64,000 nt of DNA from Maritimibacter fusiformis (GTDB lineage Bacteria > Pseudomonadota > Alphaproteobacteria > Rhodobacterales > Rhodobacteraceae): the NCBI RefSeq assembly GCF_008086115.1, contig NZ_VSIY01000003.1:434001-498000 (forward strand), in the 5' to 3' direction. The position numbers and the translations under genes were made by a program. Of the stretch, positions 45,328 through 54,146 are shown one piece after another. Each line of letters opens with the position of its first letter. The first letter of the stretch is position 1. The notes below the pieces were generated by a model that was not told the DNA's origin, did no database searches, and worked only from the letters and a program-made list of their open reading frames with translations.

Positions 45328-45405
45328 CATCGCCGCTCACGCCCGGCCAGCGTGCAACGTTCGGCTCGGGTCAGCATCACCCCGGACCAAGACGCGTAAA
45401 CCTGC

Positions 45406-45411
45406 TATACT
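45406..45411 (+). promoter_or_regulatory. putative -10 box of the Cys-module gene
   Basis: TATACT lies 27 bp upstream of the ATG, in a run that otherwise has high G+C. The -35 is unclear (a GACCAA lies about 20 bp upstream). Confidence 0.35.
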
Positions 45412-45438
45412 GGGCGTCACCCGAGTCGGGAGGGTGAG

Positions 45439-46059
45439 ATGATACCAACATCATCGCTTGCCGGTTTCGCCTTCATCGCGATGTCGGCCCTCGCGACCCC
45501 CGCCCATCCCGGTGCCAACCTCGACTGCGACGCCTATGCCGCGGCAGCGGTCGCCCAGCAGGAGCGCAACATCGCGCTCGGCTGCGGCTATCGCGGCGGC
45601 GGCTGGAGCACGGACTTCGCCGGCCACCGCACCTGGTGCCTGCAGGACAACGTCCGCATGGCCGACCTGACCGAAGAGGATGGCGACCGCACCGGGGCGC
45701 TGGACATCTGTCTGGCCAAGGCCCGGGCCTGCGATGCCTACGCCGACCTGGCGCTGCAGCAAAGCCGCCTGAACGACGAGGCCGGCTGCGGCCAGACCGG
45801 CGGACGCTGGTCGCCGGACGTGGCCGGGCACCGCGCCTGGTGCATGACGGCCCCGCCCGAGGCCAGCAGCGCCGAAATGGACCTGCGGCGCAGCATACTG
45901 CAATCCTGCGCCGCCATATCCGGCGATGACGCCCAACTCGCCACCGTCGATATGCAGTCCGCCCTGCAAAAACAGCAGCAGACCCTGCAGATGCTGACCA
46001 ACATCGCCAAGGCCATGAACGACAGCAAGATGAGCGTGATCCGGAAAATCGGCGACTGA
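45439..46059 (+). CDS. secreted protein with duplicated three-cysteine module
   Basis: A 206-residue protein with an N-terminal signal peptide (IPTSSLAGFAFIAMSALATP) and two copies of a module. Cys30-Cys49-Cys67 and Cys98-Cys117-Cys135 have identical spacings (19 and 18), period 68. They share GGxWSxDxAGHRxWC (GGGWSTDFAGHRTWC versus GGRWSPDVAGHRAWC). The C-terminus is a helical Gln/Met-rich segment (SALQKQQQTLQMLTNIAKAM). It should be periplasmic or extracellular. I do not know a named family. It is expressed alone from a TATACT-type promoter with a GGGAGGG site. Confidence 0.8.
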   Translation: MIPTSSLAGFAFIAMSALATPAHPGANLDCDAYAAAAVAQQERNIALGCGYRGGGWSTDFAGHRTWCLQDNVRMADLTEEDGDRTGALDICLAKARACDAYADLALQQSRLNDEAGCGQTGGRWSPDVAGHRAWCMTAPPEASSAEMDLRRSILQSCAAISGDDAQLATVDMQSALQKQQQTLQMLTNIAKAMNDSKMSVIRKIGD

Positions 46060-46112
46060 AAGCCGCGGCCAAGGCCCGGGCACATAACCATGCCCCGGCT
46101 CACCGCCCCCCC

Positions 46113-46195
46113 CTGCGCCTTCATCTTGGTGCGAAATACTCCTGCCGGAGGCCCCCGAGGGCGCGCCCGCGCCCGAGACATCATGCGCGCCGCAG
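46113..46195 (-). repeat. post-stop hairpin repeat, copy C (diverged)
   Basis: On the minus strand, after a G/C-rich stretch, GGGGGCCTCCGGCAGGAG is followed by TATTTCGCACCAAGATGAAG. It lies just after the stop of the P-type ATPase gene. The GAGTATTT-GCACCA-AGA tail is shared with copies A and B, but the stem is less perfect. Confidence 0.55.
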
Positions 46196-46213
46196 GCGCT
46201 CCATCTGGTGGCC

Positions 46214-48802
46214 TCAGCCCTCGCGCGCCGGCATCAGGGCCTTGATCACCTCGGGCACCACCACCAGCGGCAGCGCCAACAGCCCGATCAGCCCCCACTG
46301 GTCCCAGCCTAGCGGCACGGTGCGCAACAGCACCTGCATCGGCGGCCAGTAGACCGCCGCCAGTTGCGCCCCCACCATCGCCAAGAGCGCCAGGATCAAC
46401 AGCCGGTTCGAGAACCAGCCGATCCGCCAGTTGGTGTGGTGAAACGCCCGGAACGCGAACACCGAGACCTTCTCGAACAGCACCATCGCGGTAAAGGCCG
46501 CGGTGCGCGCCAGGTCCTCGCCCATCGGCAGAAAGGTATAGAAGATCCACAGGCTCGCGCCGCCGGTATAGGTGCCGAAGGCCAGGATCATGCCCAGCCC
46601 GGCGCGGCCCAGAACGCTCTCGCGCTTGGCGCGGGGCGGGCGCTTCATGGTGCCGGGCGTCGCCTTCTCCAGCCCCAGCGCCACCGCCGTCACCCCGTCG
46701 GTGATCAGGTTCATCCACAGGATCTGGGTGGCCAGAAAGATCAGCGGCCCGCCGATCAGGATGTTGACCATCAGCGCCACCACCTCGCCCGCGTTGGAAC
46801 TCAGCAGGTAGCGGACGAATTTTCGCACGTTGTCGAACTGCCGCCGCCCCTCGCGGATGGCGCGCACGATGGTCGAGAAATTGTCGTCCAGCAGCACCAG
46901 ATCCGAAGCGTCCCGCGCCACGTCGGTGCCGCGCTGGCCCATCGCCACGCCGATATCGGCCTGCCTCAGTGCCGGGGCGTCGTTGACCCCGTCGCCGGTC
47001 ATCGCCACGATCTGCCCCTGGCCCTGCAACATCCGCACGATGCGCATCTTGTGGACCGGCTCGGTGCGCGCGAACAGCACGTTGCCGCGCAGCGCCGCGT
47101 CGAGGGCGTCGTCCGCCATCTCCTCGACATCGCGCCCGGTCAGGACCGTGTCGACCTCGAGTCCGACCATCCCCGCCACCGCGCGCGCGGTCTCGGCCCC
47201 GTCGCCGGTGATCATGATCACCCGGATACCGGCGCCTTTGGCGGCGGCGATCGCGCCCTTCACCTCGGGGCGCGGCGGGTCCATCAGCCCGACAAAGCCC
47301 AGGAAGGTCAGGTCGTCCTCGTCGCGCGGCGCGGTCGCGTCGGGTTGCACACGCCGGGCCAGCGCGATCACCCGCGCACCCTCGGCCGCCACCGCCTCAT
47401 AGGCGGCGACGATCCGGGCGCGGCTGTCCGGGTCCATCTCGCGGTCCTCGCCCGCCTCGCGGTAGCGGGTCGAACGCTCGACGATCCGCTCCGGCGCGCC
47501 CTTGACGTGCAGCACCCAGTCCTCGCCCGCGCGGTCCCCCGCCGTGACCACCGACATGCGCTTTCGCTCCGAGGAAAACGGCAGTTCCGCGACCACCGGG
47601 TCGCCCTCGGGCAGCGGGCACCAGCCCTTGTAGGCCAGCGTCATCAGCGCCGCCTCGGTCGGGCTGCCGACGGTGACCCAGTCGTCGCCCTCGCGGGTCA
47701 GCTTGGCCCGGTTGCACAAGAGCGCCGCCGACAGCAGGTCGCACAGGTCGCGGTCGTCCCCGGCGCGCACCCGCGCGCCGTCCGCCGTCTCGATATGCCC
47801 CGCCGGGTCATAGCCGCCGCCGGTCACGGTATAATCCGCCCCCGCCGTCCAGATCCGGGTCGCGGTCATCTTGTCCTCGGTCAGCGTCCCGGTCTTGTCG
47901 GTGCAGATCACGCTGGCCGCGCCCAGGGTCTCGACCGCCTGCAGCCGCCGGGCCAGTGCCTGCTGGCGCACCATCGCCCCCGCCCCCAGCGCCAGCGTGA
48001 TCGTGACCACCGCGGGCAGCCCCTCGGGCACGATCGAGACCGCCAGCGACAGCGCCATCATGAACAACTGGTGCAGCCCGAGCCCGGTATAGAGCCCCGC
48101 CGCCACCACCAGCGCCGCCAGCCCCAGCGCCGCCAGCGTCAACTGCCGCGCCAGGCGTTCAAGCACCTGTTGCAGATGCGTGGTCTTTTCGCCCACTTCG
48201 GTGGTCAGCGTCGCGATCTCGCCGAACCGGGTGTCCCGCCCGGTCGCGGTGACCTCGCCCTCGGCATGGCCCGCCACCACCGAGGTGCCCATGTAGAGCC
48301 GCGCCTCGGGGTCGTCGGGGGCTTTCGACACCGGCAGGCTCTCGCCGGTCAGCGCGCTTTCATCGACCCGAAGCTGCACCGCGCCGGTCAGCCGCACATC
48401 CGCCGGCACCTTGTCGCCCGCCGACATCAGAACCACGTCGCCCGGCACGATCTCGCGGGTGTCGAGCACCGTCTCGGCCCCGTCGCGGATCACCCGCGCA
48501 TGGGCGGCCAGCATCGAGCGCAGCGCATCGATCGCGGTCTCCGCCCGCCATTCCTGCACGAAACCCAGCACACCGTTCAGAAGCACAACGAGGCCGATAG
48601 CAACGGCATCGATCACCTCGCCCAGCGCCAGCGCGATGCCGGCGGCGACGATCAGGATGACCACCAGAAGCCCGGTGAACTGGCGCGCGAGAATGGCCAG
48701 CGGCGAGACCTTCCTGGCCTCGCCCAATTCATTGGGGCCGTGCTTTTTCAGACGCGCGGCGGCCTCGGCCGTACTCAACCCGATCTTTTGTGCGTCCGGC
48801 AT
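46214..48802 (-). CDS. P2-type cation-transporting ATPase
   Basis: An 862-residue P-type ATPase of the calcium/sodium (P2, PMA1/PacL-like) group. It has the N-terminal actuator with LTGESLPVSK, the phosphorylation site DKTGTLTEDKMTA, nucleotide-binding KGAPERIVE, the hinge MTGDGVNDAPALRQADIGVA and about ten membrane segments. It pumps Ca2+, Mn2+ or other cations. GAGGGGG precedes ATG 48802; a longer start 24 nt up is less likely. A diverged hairpin repeat follows the stop. Confidence 0.92.
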   Translation of the reverse strand: MPDAQKIGLSTAEAAARLKKHGPNELGEARKVSPLAILARQFTGLLVVILIVAAGIALALGEVIDAVAIGLVVLLNGVLGFVQEWRAETAIDALRSMLAAHARVIRDGAETVLDTREIVPGDVVLMSAGDKVPADVRLTGAVQLRVDESALTGESLPVSKAPDDPEARLYMGTSVVAGHAEGEVTATGRDTRFGEIATLTTEVGEKTTHLQQVLERLARQLTLAALGLAALVVAAGLYTGLGLHQLFMMALSLAVSIVPEGLPAVVTITLALGAGAMVRQQALARRLQAVETLGAASVICTDKTGTLTEDKMTATRIWTAGADYTVTGGGYDPAGHIETADGARVRAGDDRDLCDLLSAALLCNRAKLTREGDDWVTVGSPTEAALMTLAYKGWCPLPEGDPVVAELPFSSERKRMSVVTAGDRAGEDWVLHVKGAPERIVERSTRYREAGEDREMDPDSRARIVAAYEAVAAEGARVIALARRVQPDATAPRDEDDLTFLGFVGLMDPPRPEVKGAIAAAKGAGIRVIMITGDGAETARAVAGMVGLEVDTVLTGRDVEEMADDALDAALRGNVLFARTEPVHKMRIVRMLQGQGQIVAMTGDGVNDAPALRQADIGVAMGQRGTDVARDASDLVLLDDNFSTIVRAIREGRRQFDNVRKFVRYLLSSNAGEVVALMVNILIGGPLIFLATQILWMNLITDGVTAVALGLEKATPGTMKRPPRAKRESVLGRAGLGMILAFGTYTGGASLWIFYTFLPMGEDLARTAAFTAMVLFEKVSVFAFRAFHHTNWRIGWFSNRLLILALLAMVGAQLAAVYWPPMQVLLRTVPLGWDQWGLIGLLALPLVVVPEVIKALMPAREG

Positions 48803-48865
48803 CGCGCCCCCTCGTTTCGTCGTCACAGATAGACAACCGCGCGGCGGCGCGAAAGGCGGGTGCGC

Positions 48866-50002
48866 TCAGTGGCCGCGGAGAATCGCCGCCGGATCGCGCC
48901 CCGCCGCCCGCCAGGCCGGGCCCAGCGTTCCGATCAGCCCGATGCCGATGCCCAGCGCCAGCGCGCGCAGGATCGTCGCGGTCTCGACCACCGGCACCAC
49001 GAACCCGGCCACCGCCGGGGCCGAAGTGATGCCCCAGGCCGCCGCGATCCCGACCCCCACGCCCAGGACCGAGCCGATCAGCGTCAGCACCATCCCCTCG
49101 ACAATGAGGCACAGGATGATCCGGCGGCGCGGCCAGCCGACCGCGCCCATGATGGCGATCTCGCCCCGGCGCTCGTTCACCGCCATCGCCATGGTGTTGA
49201 GCACCGCCAGCGCCGCCGAGACGATGGCCACGGACGAGACCGACCAGGCCAGCACCCGGGCGATGCGCAGGTTCATGAACTCGTCGATCAGGGTCTCGGT
49301 CGGGTCCACCGCCAGCGCCGGGAACCGCGCACGCAGATCGGCCATCACCGCCTCGCGCCCGGCCCCGTCCAGGCCCGGGTCGAACTGCGCCACCAGCGCG
49401 GTCGCCTGCCCCTTGCGGTAGGTCTGGGCCTGCACATCGGACAGACGCGCGATGGCCCCGTTGCCGACGATCACGCTCTTGGCCTCGAATATCCCGGTGA
49501 TGCGAAAGGGGGCGGCGAAGATCGACACCGACTCGCCGATCTTCAGCCCATGTCGGTCGGCCAGCGCCCGCCCGACGCCGATGCCCCCGGCCACCCCTCC
49601 GCCGGCATCGCCCGGCTCCGGCGCGCGCCCGGCGATGAAATCGACCGACGCCCAGCCGAACGCCCCCGGCGCCCAGCCCAGCACGTAGATTGTCGGGCCA
49701 TCGTTCATCGAGGTCAGCCGGCCAAGCTCTGCCGAGGCCGCCGCGACGCCCGGCGTGGTGGCGATCTCGGCCGCCAGGTCGTCGGGCACCACCGACGACA
49801 GGATGTCCTCGGCCCCGGCCTCCGACAGCACCAGGTCGGCGCCGCGCGAGGTGAAGCCATCGACCATCGTGCCCTCGATCCCCACAACCAGCCCGACCAG
49901 CGCGACATAGGCGGCAATCGCCAGCACCACGCCGCCCACCGACAACCCCGACCGCCACGGCCGGTGCATCAGGTTGCGCAGCGCCATGCCGACCAGCGTC
50001 AT
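48866..50002 (-). CDS. ABC transporter permease, MacB/FtsX type
   Basis: A 378-residue permease: one N-terminal membrane helix after MTLVGMALRNLMHRPWRSGL, a large periplasmic domain of the MacB/LolC type, and a C-terminal FtsX domain with three membrane spans (ERRGEIAIMGAVGWPRRRII). Such permeases move lipoproteins, lipids or peptides across the envelope by mechanotransmission rather than classical pore transport. It overlaps the ATPase gene by 4 nt. Confidence 0.9.
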   Translation of the reverse strand: MTLVGMALRNLMHRPWRSGLSVGGVVLAIAAYVALVGLVVGIEGTMVDGFTSRGADLVLSEAGAEDILSSVVPDDLAAEIATTPGVAAASAELGRLTSMNDGPTIYVLGWAPGAFGWASVDFIAGRAPEPGDAGGGVAGGIGVGRALADRHGLKIGESVSIFAAPFRITGIFEAKSVIVGNGAIARLSDVQAQTYRKGQATALVAQFDPGLDGAGREAVMADLRARFPALAVDPTETLIDEFMNLRIARVLAWSVSSVAIVSAALAVLNTMAMAVNERRGEIAIMGAVGWPRRRIILCLIVEGMVLTLIGSVLGVGVGIAAAWGITSAPAVAGFVVPVVETATILRALALGIGIGLIGTLGPAWRAAGRDPAAILRGH

Positions 50003-50673
50003 GGCCCGCCCTCGATCCGGCCATCCACCAGCCGCACCTGCCGGGTGCAGGCTGCCGCGACCTCGGGGTCATGGGTGACGATCACCATGGTGACGCCCGC
50101 GCGCGCCGACAATTCCGAAAGCAGCCTGACGATCTGGCGGGAGTTGTCGCGGTCAAGCTCGCCGGTCGGCTCATCGGCCAGCAGGATCGAGGGGTCGTTG
50201 GCCAGCGCGCGGGCAATCGCCACGCGCTGACGCTCGCCCCCCGACAGGCCCGCCGGGGCGCGCGCGCCCATGCCCGCCAGCCCGACCTCGGCCAGCAGCG
50301 CCTCGGCCCGGATCAGCCGGTCGCGCGCCCGCCTGCGCCCGCCGACCATCGGCATCGCCACGTTCTGCGCCGCGCTCAGCGTCGGCAGCAGCCAGTCCTC
50401 CTGAAACACCAGCCCGATCGGCCCGGCGCGCAGCCGCGTCCAGTCGGCCCGGCCTTCGGGGCGCCGCCCCGCGATCTCGACCCGTCCCGCCTCCAGCCCG
50501 ATCAGCCCGGCCAGCGCATACATCGCCGTCGACTTGCCCGAGCCCGACGGGCCGGTGATCGCCAGCATCTCGCCGGTCTCGACCATCAGCGACAGCCCGT
50601 CCAGCGCGGCCCGGTGCATCGAAGGGTAGCGCTTGACCAGCCCCTCGGCGCGGATCGCGATATCGCCCGTCAC
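49999..50673 (-). CDS. ABC transporter ATP-binding protein, LolD/MacB type
   Basis: A 224-residue ATPase with Walker [17 protein letters not shown], signature [20 protein letters not shown], Walker B ILLADEPTGELD and H-loop VIVTHDPEV, typical of the LolD family. It starts with GTG overlapping the stop of the MlaC-like gene (GTGA). It energises the MacB-type permease encoded next. Confidence 0.92.
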   Translation of the reverse strand: MTGDIAIRAEGLVKRYPSMHRAALDGLSLMVETGEMLAITGPSGSGKSTAMYALAGLIGLEAGRVEIAGRRPEGRADWTRLRAGPIGLVFQEDWLLPTLSAAQNVAMPMVGGRRRARDRLIRAEALLAEVGLAGMGARAPAGLSGGERQRVAIARALANDPSILLADEPTGELDRDNSRQIVRLLSELSARAGVTMVIVTHDPEVAAACTRQVRLVDGRIEGGP

Positions 50674-51245
50674 CCGCGTCCCCCCGCCGACAGATGCGCC
50701 ATCAGCCCGGCCATGTCGCCTGCGGCCAGGTGCGGGCGGAACTCGCGCGCCTGTTCGGCGGTCACCAGCACGCCCGACACCGCCGCGTTGATCACCCGGT
50801 AGCTCCCGGCCACCGGCGTCAGATACCATTCCACGCTGCGCCGCTCGCCGTCTTCGGCTGTCACGCGCGTGCCCACCAGCACCAGCCGCGCGCCGCGCAC
50901 CCGGCTTCCGAGGATCTCGGTGGTCCCCGCACCGCCCGCCAGGGTTTCGGCCACGAAACCGTCGGCCATGAACCCGGCGTAGGCCGCGACATAGCCCGCA
51001 TCGGCGCCGTCGCGGTAGTCCTCGGGCAGCACCGCCAGCGCCATCGCGCGCATGTCGAAGGCTGTCTCGAAGATGTCCATCACCGCCGCCCGCCCGGCCC
51101 CCGGATCGTCCTGCGACAGCGCCCCGGCGCGGGCAAGCTCATCGGACAGCGCGCGCACGAAACCTTCCGCCGCCGCATCGCCGGCACGGGCGGGCGCGGC
51201 CAGCACCAGGGCCACGGTGACGAGGCAGAGAAATAACCGGCGCAT
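50670..51245 (-). CDS. MlaC/Ttg2D-like periplasmic protein
   Basis: A 191-residue protein with a signal peptide (RRLFLCLVTVALVLAAPARA). The mature part resembles the MlaC/Ttg2D family: FETAFDMRAMALAVLPEDYR, VAAYAGFMADGFVAETLAGG and RRSVEWYLTPVAGSYRVINA. MlaC carries phospholipids between membranes with the MlaFEDB transporter. Here it is instead in an operon with a MacB/LolD-type pair, an unusual pairing. ATG 51245 was chosen for the signal peptide. It is divergent from the Pat-like gene. Confidence 0.8.
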   Translation of the reverse strand: MRRLFLCLVTVALVLAAPARAGDAAAEGFVRALSDELARAGALSQDDPGAGRAAVMDIFETAFDMRAMALAVLPEDYRDGADAGYVAAYAGFMADGFVAETLAGGAGTTEILGSRVRGARLVLVGTRVTAEDGERRSVEWYLTPVAGSYRVINAAVSGVLVTAEQAREFRPHLAAGDMAGLMAHLSAGGRG

Positions 51246-51341
51246 ATGCCCTTTCCGAAGCCCGTTTCGGACTGGCCCGAGCCTATTGCGCACCGGTCGG
51301 TTTGGAAAGGCCGCCGCGCCGCCGCATTCCCCTGCGTCACC

Positions 51342-51355
51342 TTGACCAAGGTCAA
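51342..51355. promoter_or_regulatory. FNR/CRP-type palindrome
   Basis: A perfect palindrome, TTGACCAAGGTCAA, within CTTGACCAAGGTCAAG. It resembles the FNR/Dnr-family box TTGAt-N4-aTCAA with C/G at the inner position. It lies about 88 bp before the Pat-like gene start and 97 bp before the MlaC-like start, so it could control either. Confidence 0.55.
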
Positions 51356-51442
51356 GGCGCGCGCGCGGCGCACTTGTTTCTTGGCCCCGGGAGGACGATC
51401 ATCGGACCACGCGCGAAAGCCAGGGTCGAAGGAGCACGAGAC

Positions 51443-54124
51443 ATGGACGCAAGCCCGCTTGCCAAGATGATGAACCCCGAGAACGTGGCCGTGTTCGGGG
51501 CCTCGGACAGTTCGAAAAGCGTCGGCGCGCTGGTCTTCGCCAACCTCGTCTCGGACGGGTTCGAGGGCAAGATCTTCCCGATCAACCCCAAGCACAAGAC
51601 CGTCGGCGGGCTGAAATGCCATGCCAAGGTCACCGATGTCGGCGAAGAGATCGACCTCGCCATCATCGCCACCCCGGCGCGCACCGTGCCCGGCATCATC
51701 CGCGATTGCGGCGAGGCCGGGATCAGGAATGCCATCGTGATCTCGGCCGGTTTCGGCGAGGGCGGCGGCGGCGGCAAGAAGCTCGAGGGCGAGCTGATCG
51801 CGGCGGCCAAACGCGCCGGCATCCGCTTCATGGGGCCGAACTGCGTCGGGCTGGTGCGGCCCTGGCACGGCATGAACGCCACCTTCCTGCGCGCCGGCAC
51901 CCCCAAGGGGCGGCTGGCCCTGATCAGCCAGTCGGGCGCGCTGAACGCGGCGATCTCGGACTGGGCCGGGCCGCACGACCTGGGCTTCTCGGCGCTGGTG
52001 TCGCTGGGCAATGCCACCGATATCGGCTTTGGCGACGTGTTGCAGTTCCTTGCCACCGACCCCCATACCGACGCCATCCTGCTTTATGTCGAAGGCGTCA
52101 AGCAGGCGCAGAAATTCATCTCGGCGCTCAAGATGGCAACTCGGCTCAAGCCGGTGATCGTGCTGAAATCCGGCCGTCACGTGACCTCGGCCAAGGCCGC
52201 CAGCACCCATACCGGTGCGCTCATCGGCTCGGACGCGGTGTTCGACGCGGCGCTGGAGCGCGCCGGTGCGGTGCGCGCCCAGACCTTCGGCCAGCTTTTT
52301 GCCGCCGCCGAGATCCTGTCATCATCGAAACGCTCGAACGGCAACCGGCTGGCGATCGTCACCAATGGCGGCGGCGCGGGCGTGCTGGCCGCCGACCGGG
52401 CCGCCGACCTCGGCGTCGACCTGGCCCAGCTTTCACCCGAGACCATCAAGAAACTCAACAAGGTGCTGCCGGCGCATTGGAGCCACGCCAACCCCGTCGA
52501 CGTGCTGGGTGACGCGGGCGCCAAGGAATACGGCACCGCCATCACCGCCTGCCTCGAGGATCGCAATGTCGACGGGCTTCTGGTGCTGCTCACGCCGCAG
52601 GCGATGACCGATGCCACCGCCGTCGCCCAGGCCCTGATCGACGCCAGCCCCAAGCGCAAGCCAAAGCCGATCCTCGCCTGCTGGATGGGCTCGACCTCGG
52701 TCACCGAGGCGCGCAAGCTGTTGTCGTCCAACGGCATCGCCGATTTCGTCACCCCGGAACGCGCGGTCGAAGCGTTTTCCTACCTCGCCCAGCACGCCCG
52801 CAACCGCCGCCTGGCGCTGGAGACGCCGGGGCCGATGTCCGAAGAGCACGGCCCCAACCTGGAAGGCGCGCGGATGATCCTGGCCAGCGTGCTGGCGGAC
52901 GATCGCGAGATGCTGTCGGATATCGAATCGAAAGCCCTGCTGCGGGCCTTCCGCATCCCGATCAACATGACGATCGAGGCCGACACCGCCGCCAAGGCGC
53001 TGGTCGCCGCCGAGACCGTCGGCTTTCCGGTGGCGATGAAGATCAACTCGCCCGACATCAGCCACAAGTCCGACGTGGGCGGCGTGCGCATCTCGATTTC
53101 CGACGCCGCCGAGGTCAAGCGCACCTTCCACGAGATCACCGAGGGCGTTAAGGCGCTGCGCCCCAACGCCCGCATCAAGGGCGTCACGGTCGAGGCGATG
53201 GCCCGGGTCGAGGATGCCCGCGAACTGGTGATCGGGGCCAGCCGCGACGAGGTGTTCGGCCCCACCATCCTGTTCGGCGCCGGCGGCACCATGGTCGAGA
53301 TCCTGAAAGACAGCGCCGTGGCGCTGCCGCCGCTCAACTCCGTGCTGGCCGACCGGCTGATCAACCGCACCAAGGTGGCGAAGGTGCTCGACGCCTTCCG
53401 CGACCGCCCCGCCGTCGACCGCGACAAGGTGATCGACGTGCTGCTGCGGGTGTCCGACCTGGTCTGCGAACTGGCCGAGGTGGTGGAACTGGACATCAAC
53501 CCGCTGTTCGCCGGGCCGGACGGGGTGCTGGCGGTGGATGCGCGCATCCGCGTCGCCCGCCCGCCCTCGAGCGACGGGCGCTACGACCACGTCGCCATCC
53601 ACCCCTATCCGCGCCACCTGATCATCCGCGATCACCTGACCGATGGCCGCCCGCTGACCATCCGCCCGATCCGCCCGGAGGACGCCGAAAGCGAAAAGGC
53701 CTTCGTGCGCGACCTGTCGGACGAGGCTAAGATGTTCCGCTTCATGGGCGCGCTCAACGAACTCAGCCCCGAGATGCTGGTGCAGTTCACCCAGATCGAC
53801 TACCGCCGCGAAATGGCACTGGTGGCGATGATCGAGGAGGACGGCAAGCAGGTGCAGATCGGCGTGGCGCGCTATGTCATCAACCCCGATGGCACAAGCT
53901 GCGAATTCGCCATCGTGGTCTCCGACAAGGTGCAGCGCCAGGGCATCGGCACCCGGTTGATGAAGGCGCTTTTCGGCGCCGCCCGCGACCACGGCATGAC
54001 GGTGATGGTGGGCAGCGTGCTGAAGAACAACGCCTCGATGCTGCAACTGATGTCCGATCTGGGCTTTACCCAGCGGATGGACCCTGACGACCCGGAACTG
54101 GTGGTCGTCGAACGCTGGCTCTGA
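51443..54124 (+). CDS. acetate-CoA ligase (ADP-forming)-like/GNAT acetyltransferase fusion (Pat-like)
   Basis: An 893-residue protein. An N-terminal CoA-binding and succinyl-CoA ligase-like part has a His256 in STHTGALIGSD, matching the phosphohistidine of ADP-forming ligases. An ATP-grasp region includes GFPVAMKINSPDISHKSDVG, and the C-terminal GNAT domain (about 725-893) has acetyl-CoA-binding KVQRQGIGTRLMKALF. The overall build is that of Pat/PatZ protein acetyltransferases, which modify acetyl-CoA synthetase. GGAG precedes ATG 51443. An HDAC-family gene follows 22 bp downstream, which suggests an acetylation/deacetylation pair. Confidence 0.9.
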   Translation: MDASPLAKMMNPENVAVFGASDSSKSVGALVFANLVSDGFEGKIFPINPKHKTVGGLKCHAKVTDVGEEIDLAIIATPARTVPGIIRDCGEAGIRNAIVISAGFGEGGGGGKKLEGELIAAAKRAGIRFMGPNCVGLVRPWHGMNATFLRAGTPKGRLALISQSGALNAAISDWAGPHDLGFSALVSLGNATDIGFGDVLQFLATDPHTDAILLYVEGVKQAQKFISALKMATRLKPVIVLKSGRHVTSAKAASTHTGALIGSDAVFDAALERAGAVRAQTFGQLFAAAEILSSSKRSNGNRLAIVTNGGGAGVLAADRAADLGVDLAQLSPETIKKLNKVLPAHWSHANPVDVLGDAGAKEYGTAITACLEDRNVDGLLVLLTPQAMTDATAVAQALIDASPKRKPKPILACWMGSTSVTEARKLLSSNGIADFVTPERAVEAFSYLAQHARNRRLALETPGPMSEEHGPNLEGARMILASVLADDREMLSDIESKALLRAFRIPINMTIEADTAAKALVAAETVGFPVAMKINSPDISHKSDVGGVRISISDAAEVKRTFHEITEGVKALRPNARIKGVTVEAMARVEDARELVIGASRDEVFGPTILFGAGGTMVEILKDSAVALPPLNSVLADRLINRTKVAKVLDAFRDRPAVDRDKVIDVLLRVSDLVCELAEVVELDINPLFAGPDGVLAVDARIRVARPPSSDGRYDHVAIHPYPRHLIIRDHLTDGRPLTIRPIRPEDAESEKAFVRDLSDEAKMFRFMGALNELSPEMLVQFTQIDYRREMALVAMIEEDGKQVQIGVARYVINPDGTSCEFAIVVSDKVQRQGIGTRLMKALFGAARDHGMTVMVGSVLKNNASMLQLMSDLGFTQRMDPDDPELVVVERWL

Positions 54125-54146
54125 GGCCGGCAGGAAAGGATAGCGG

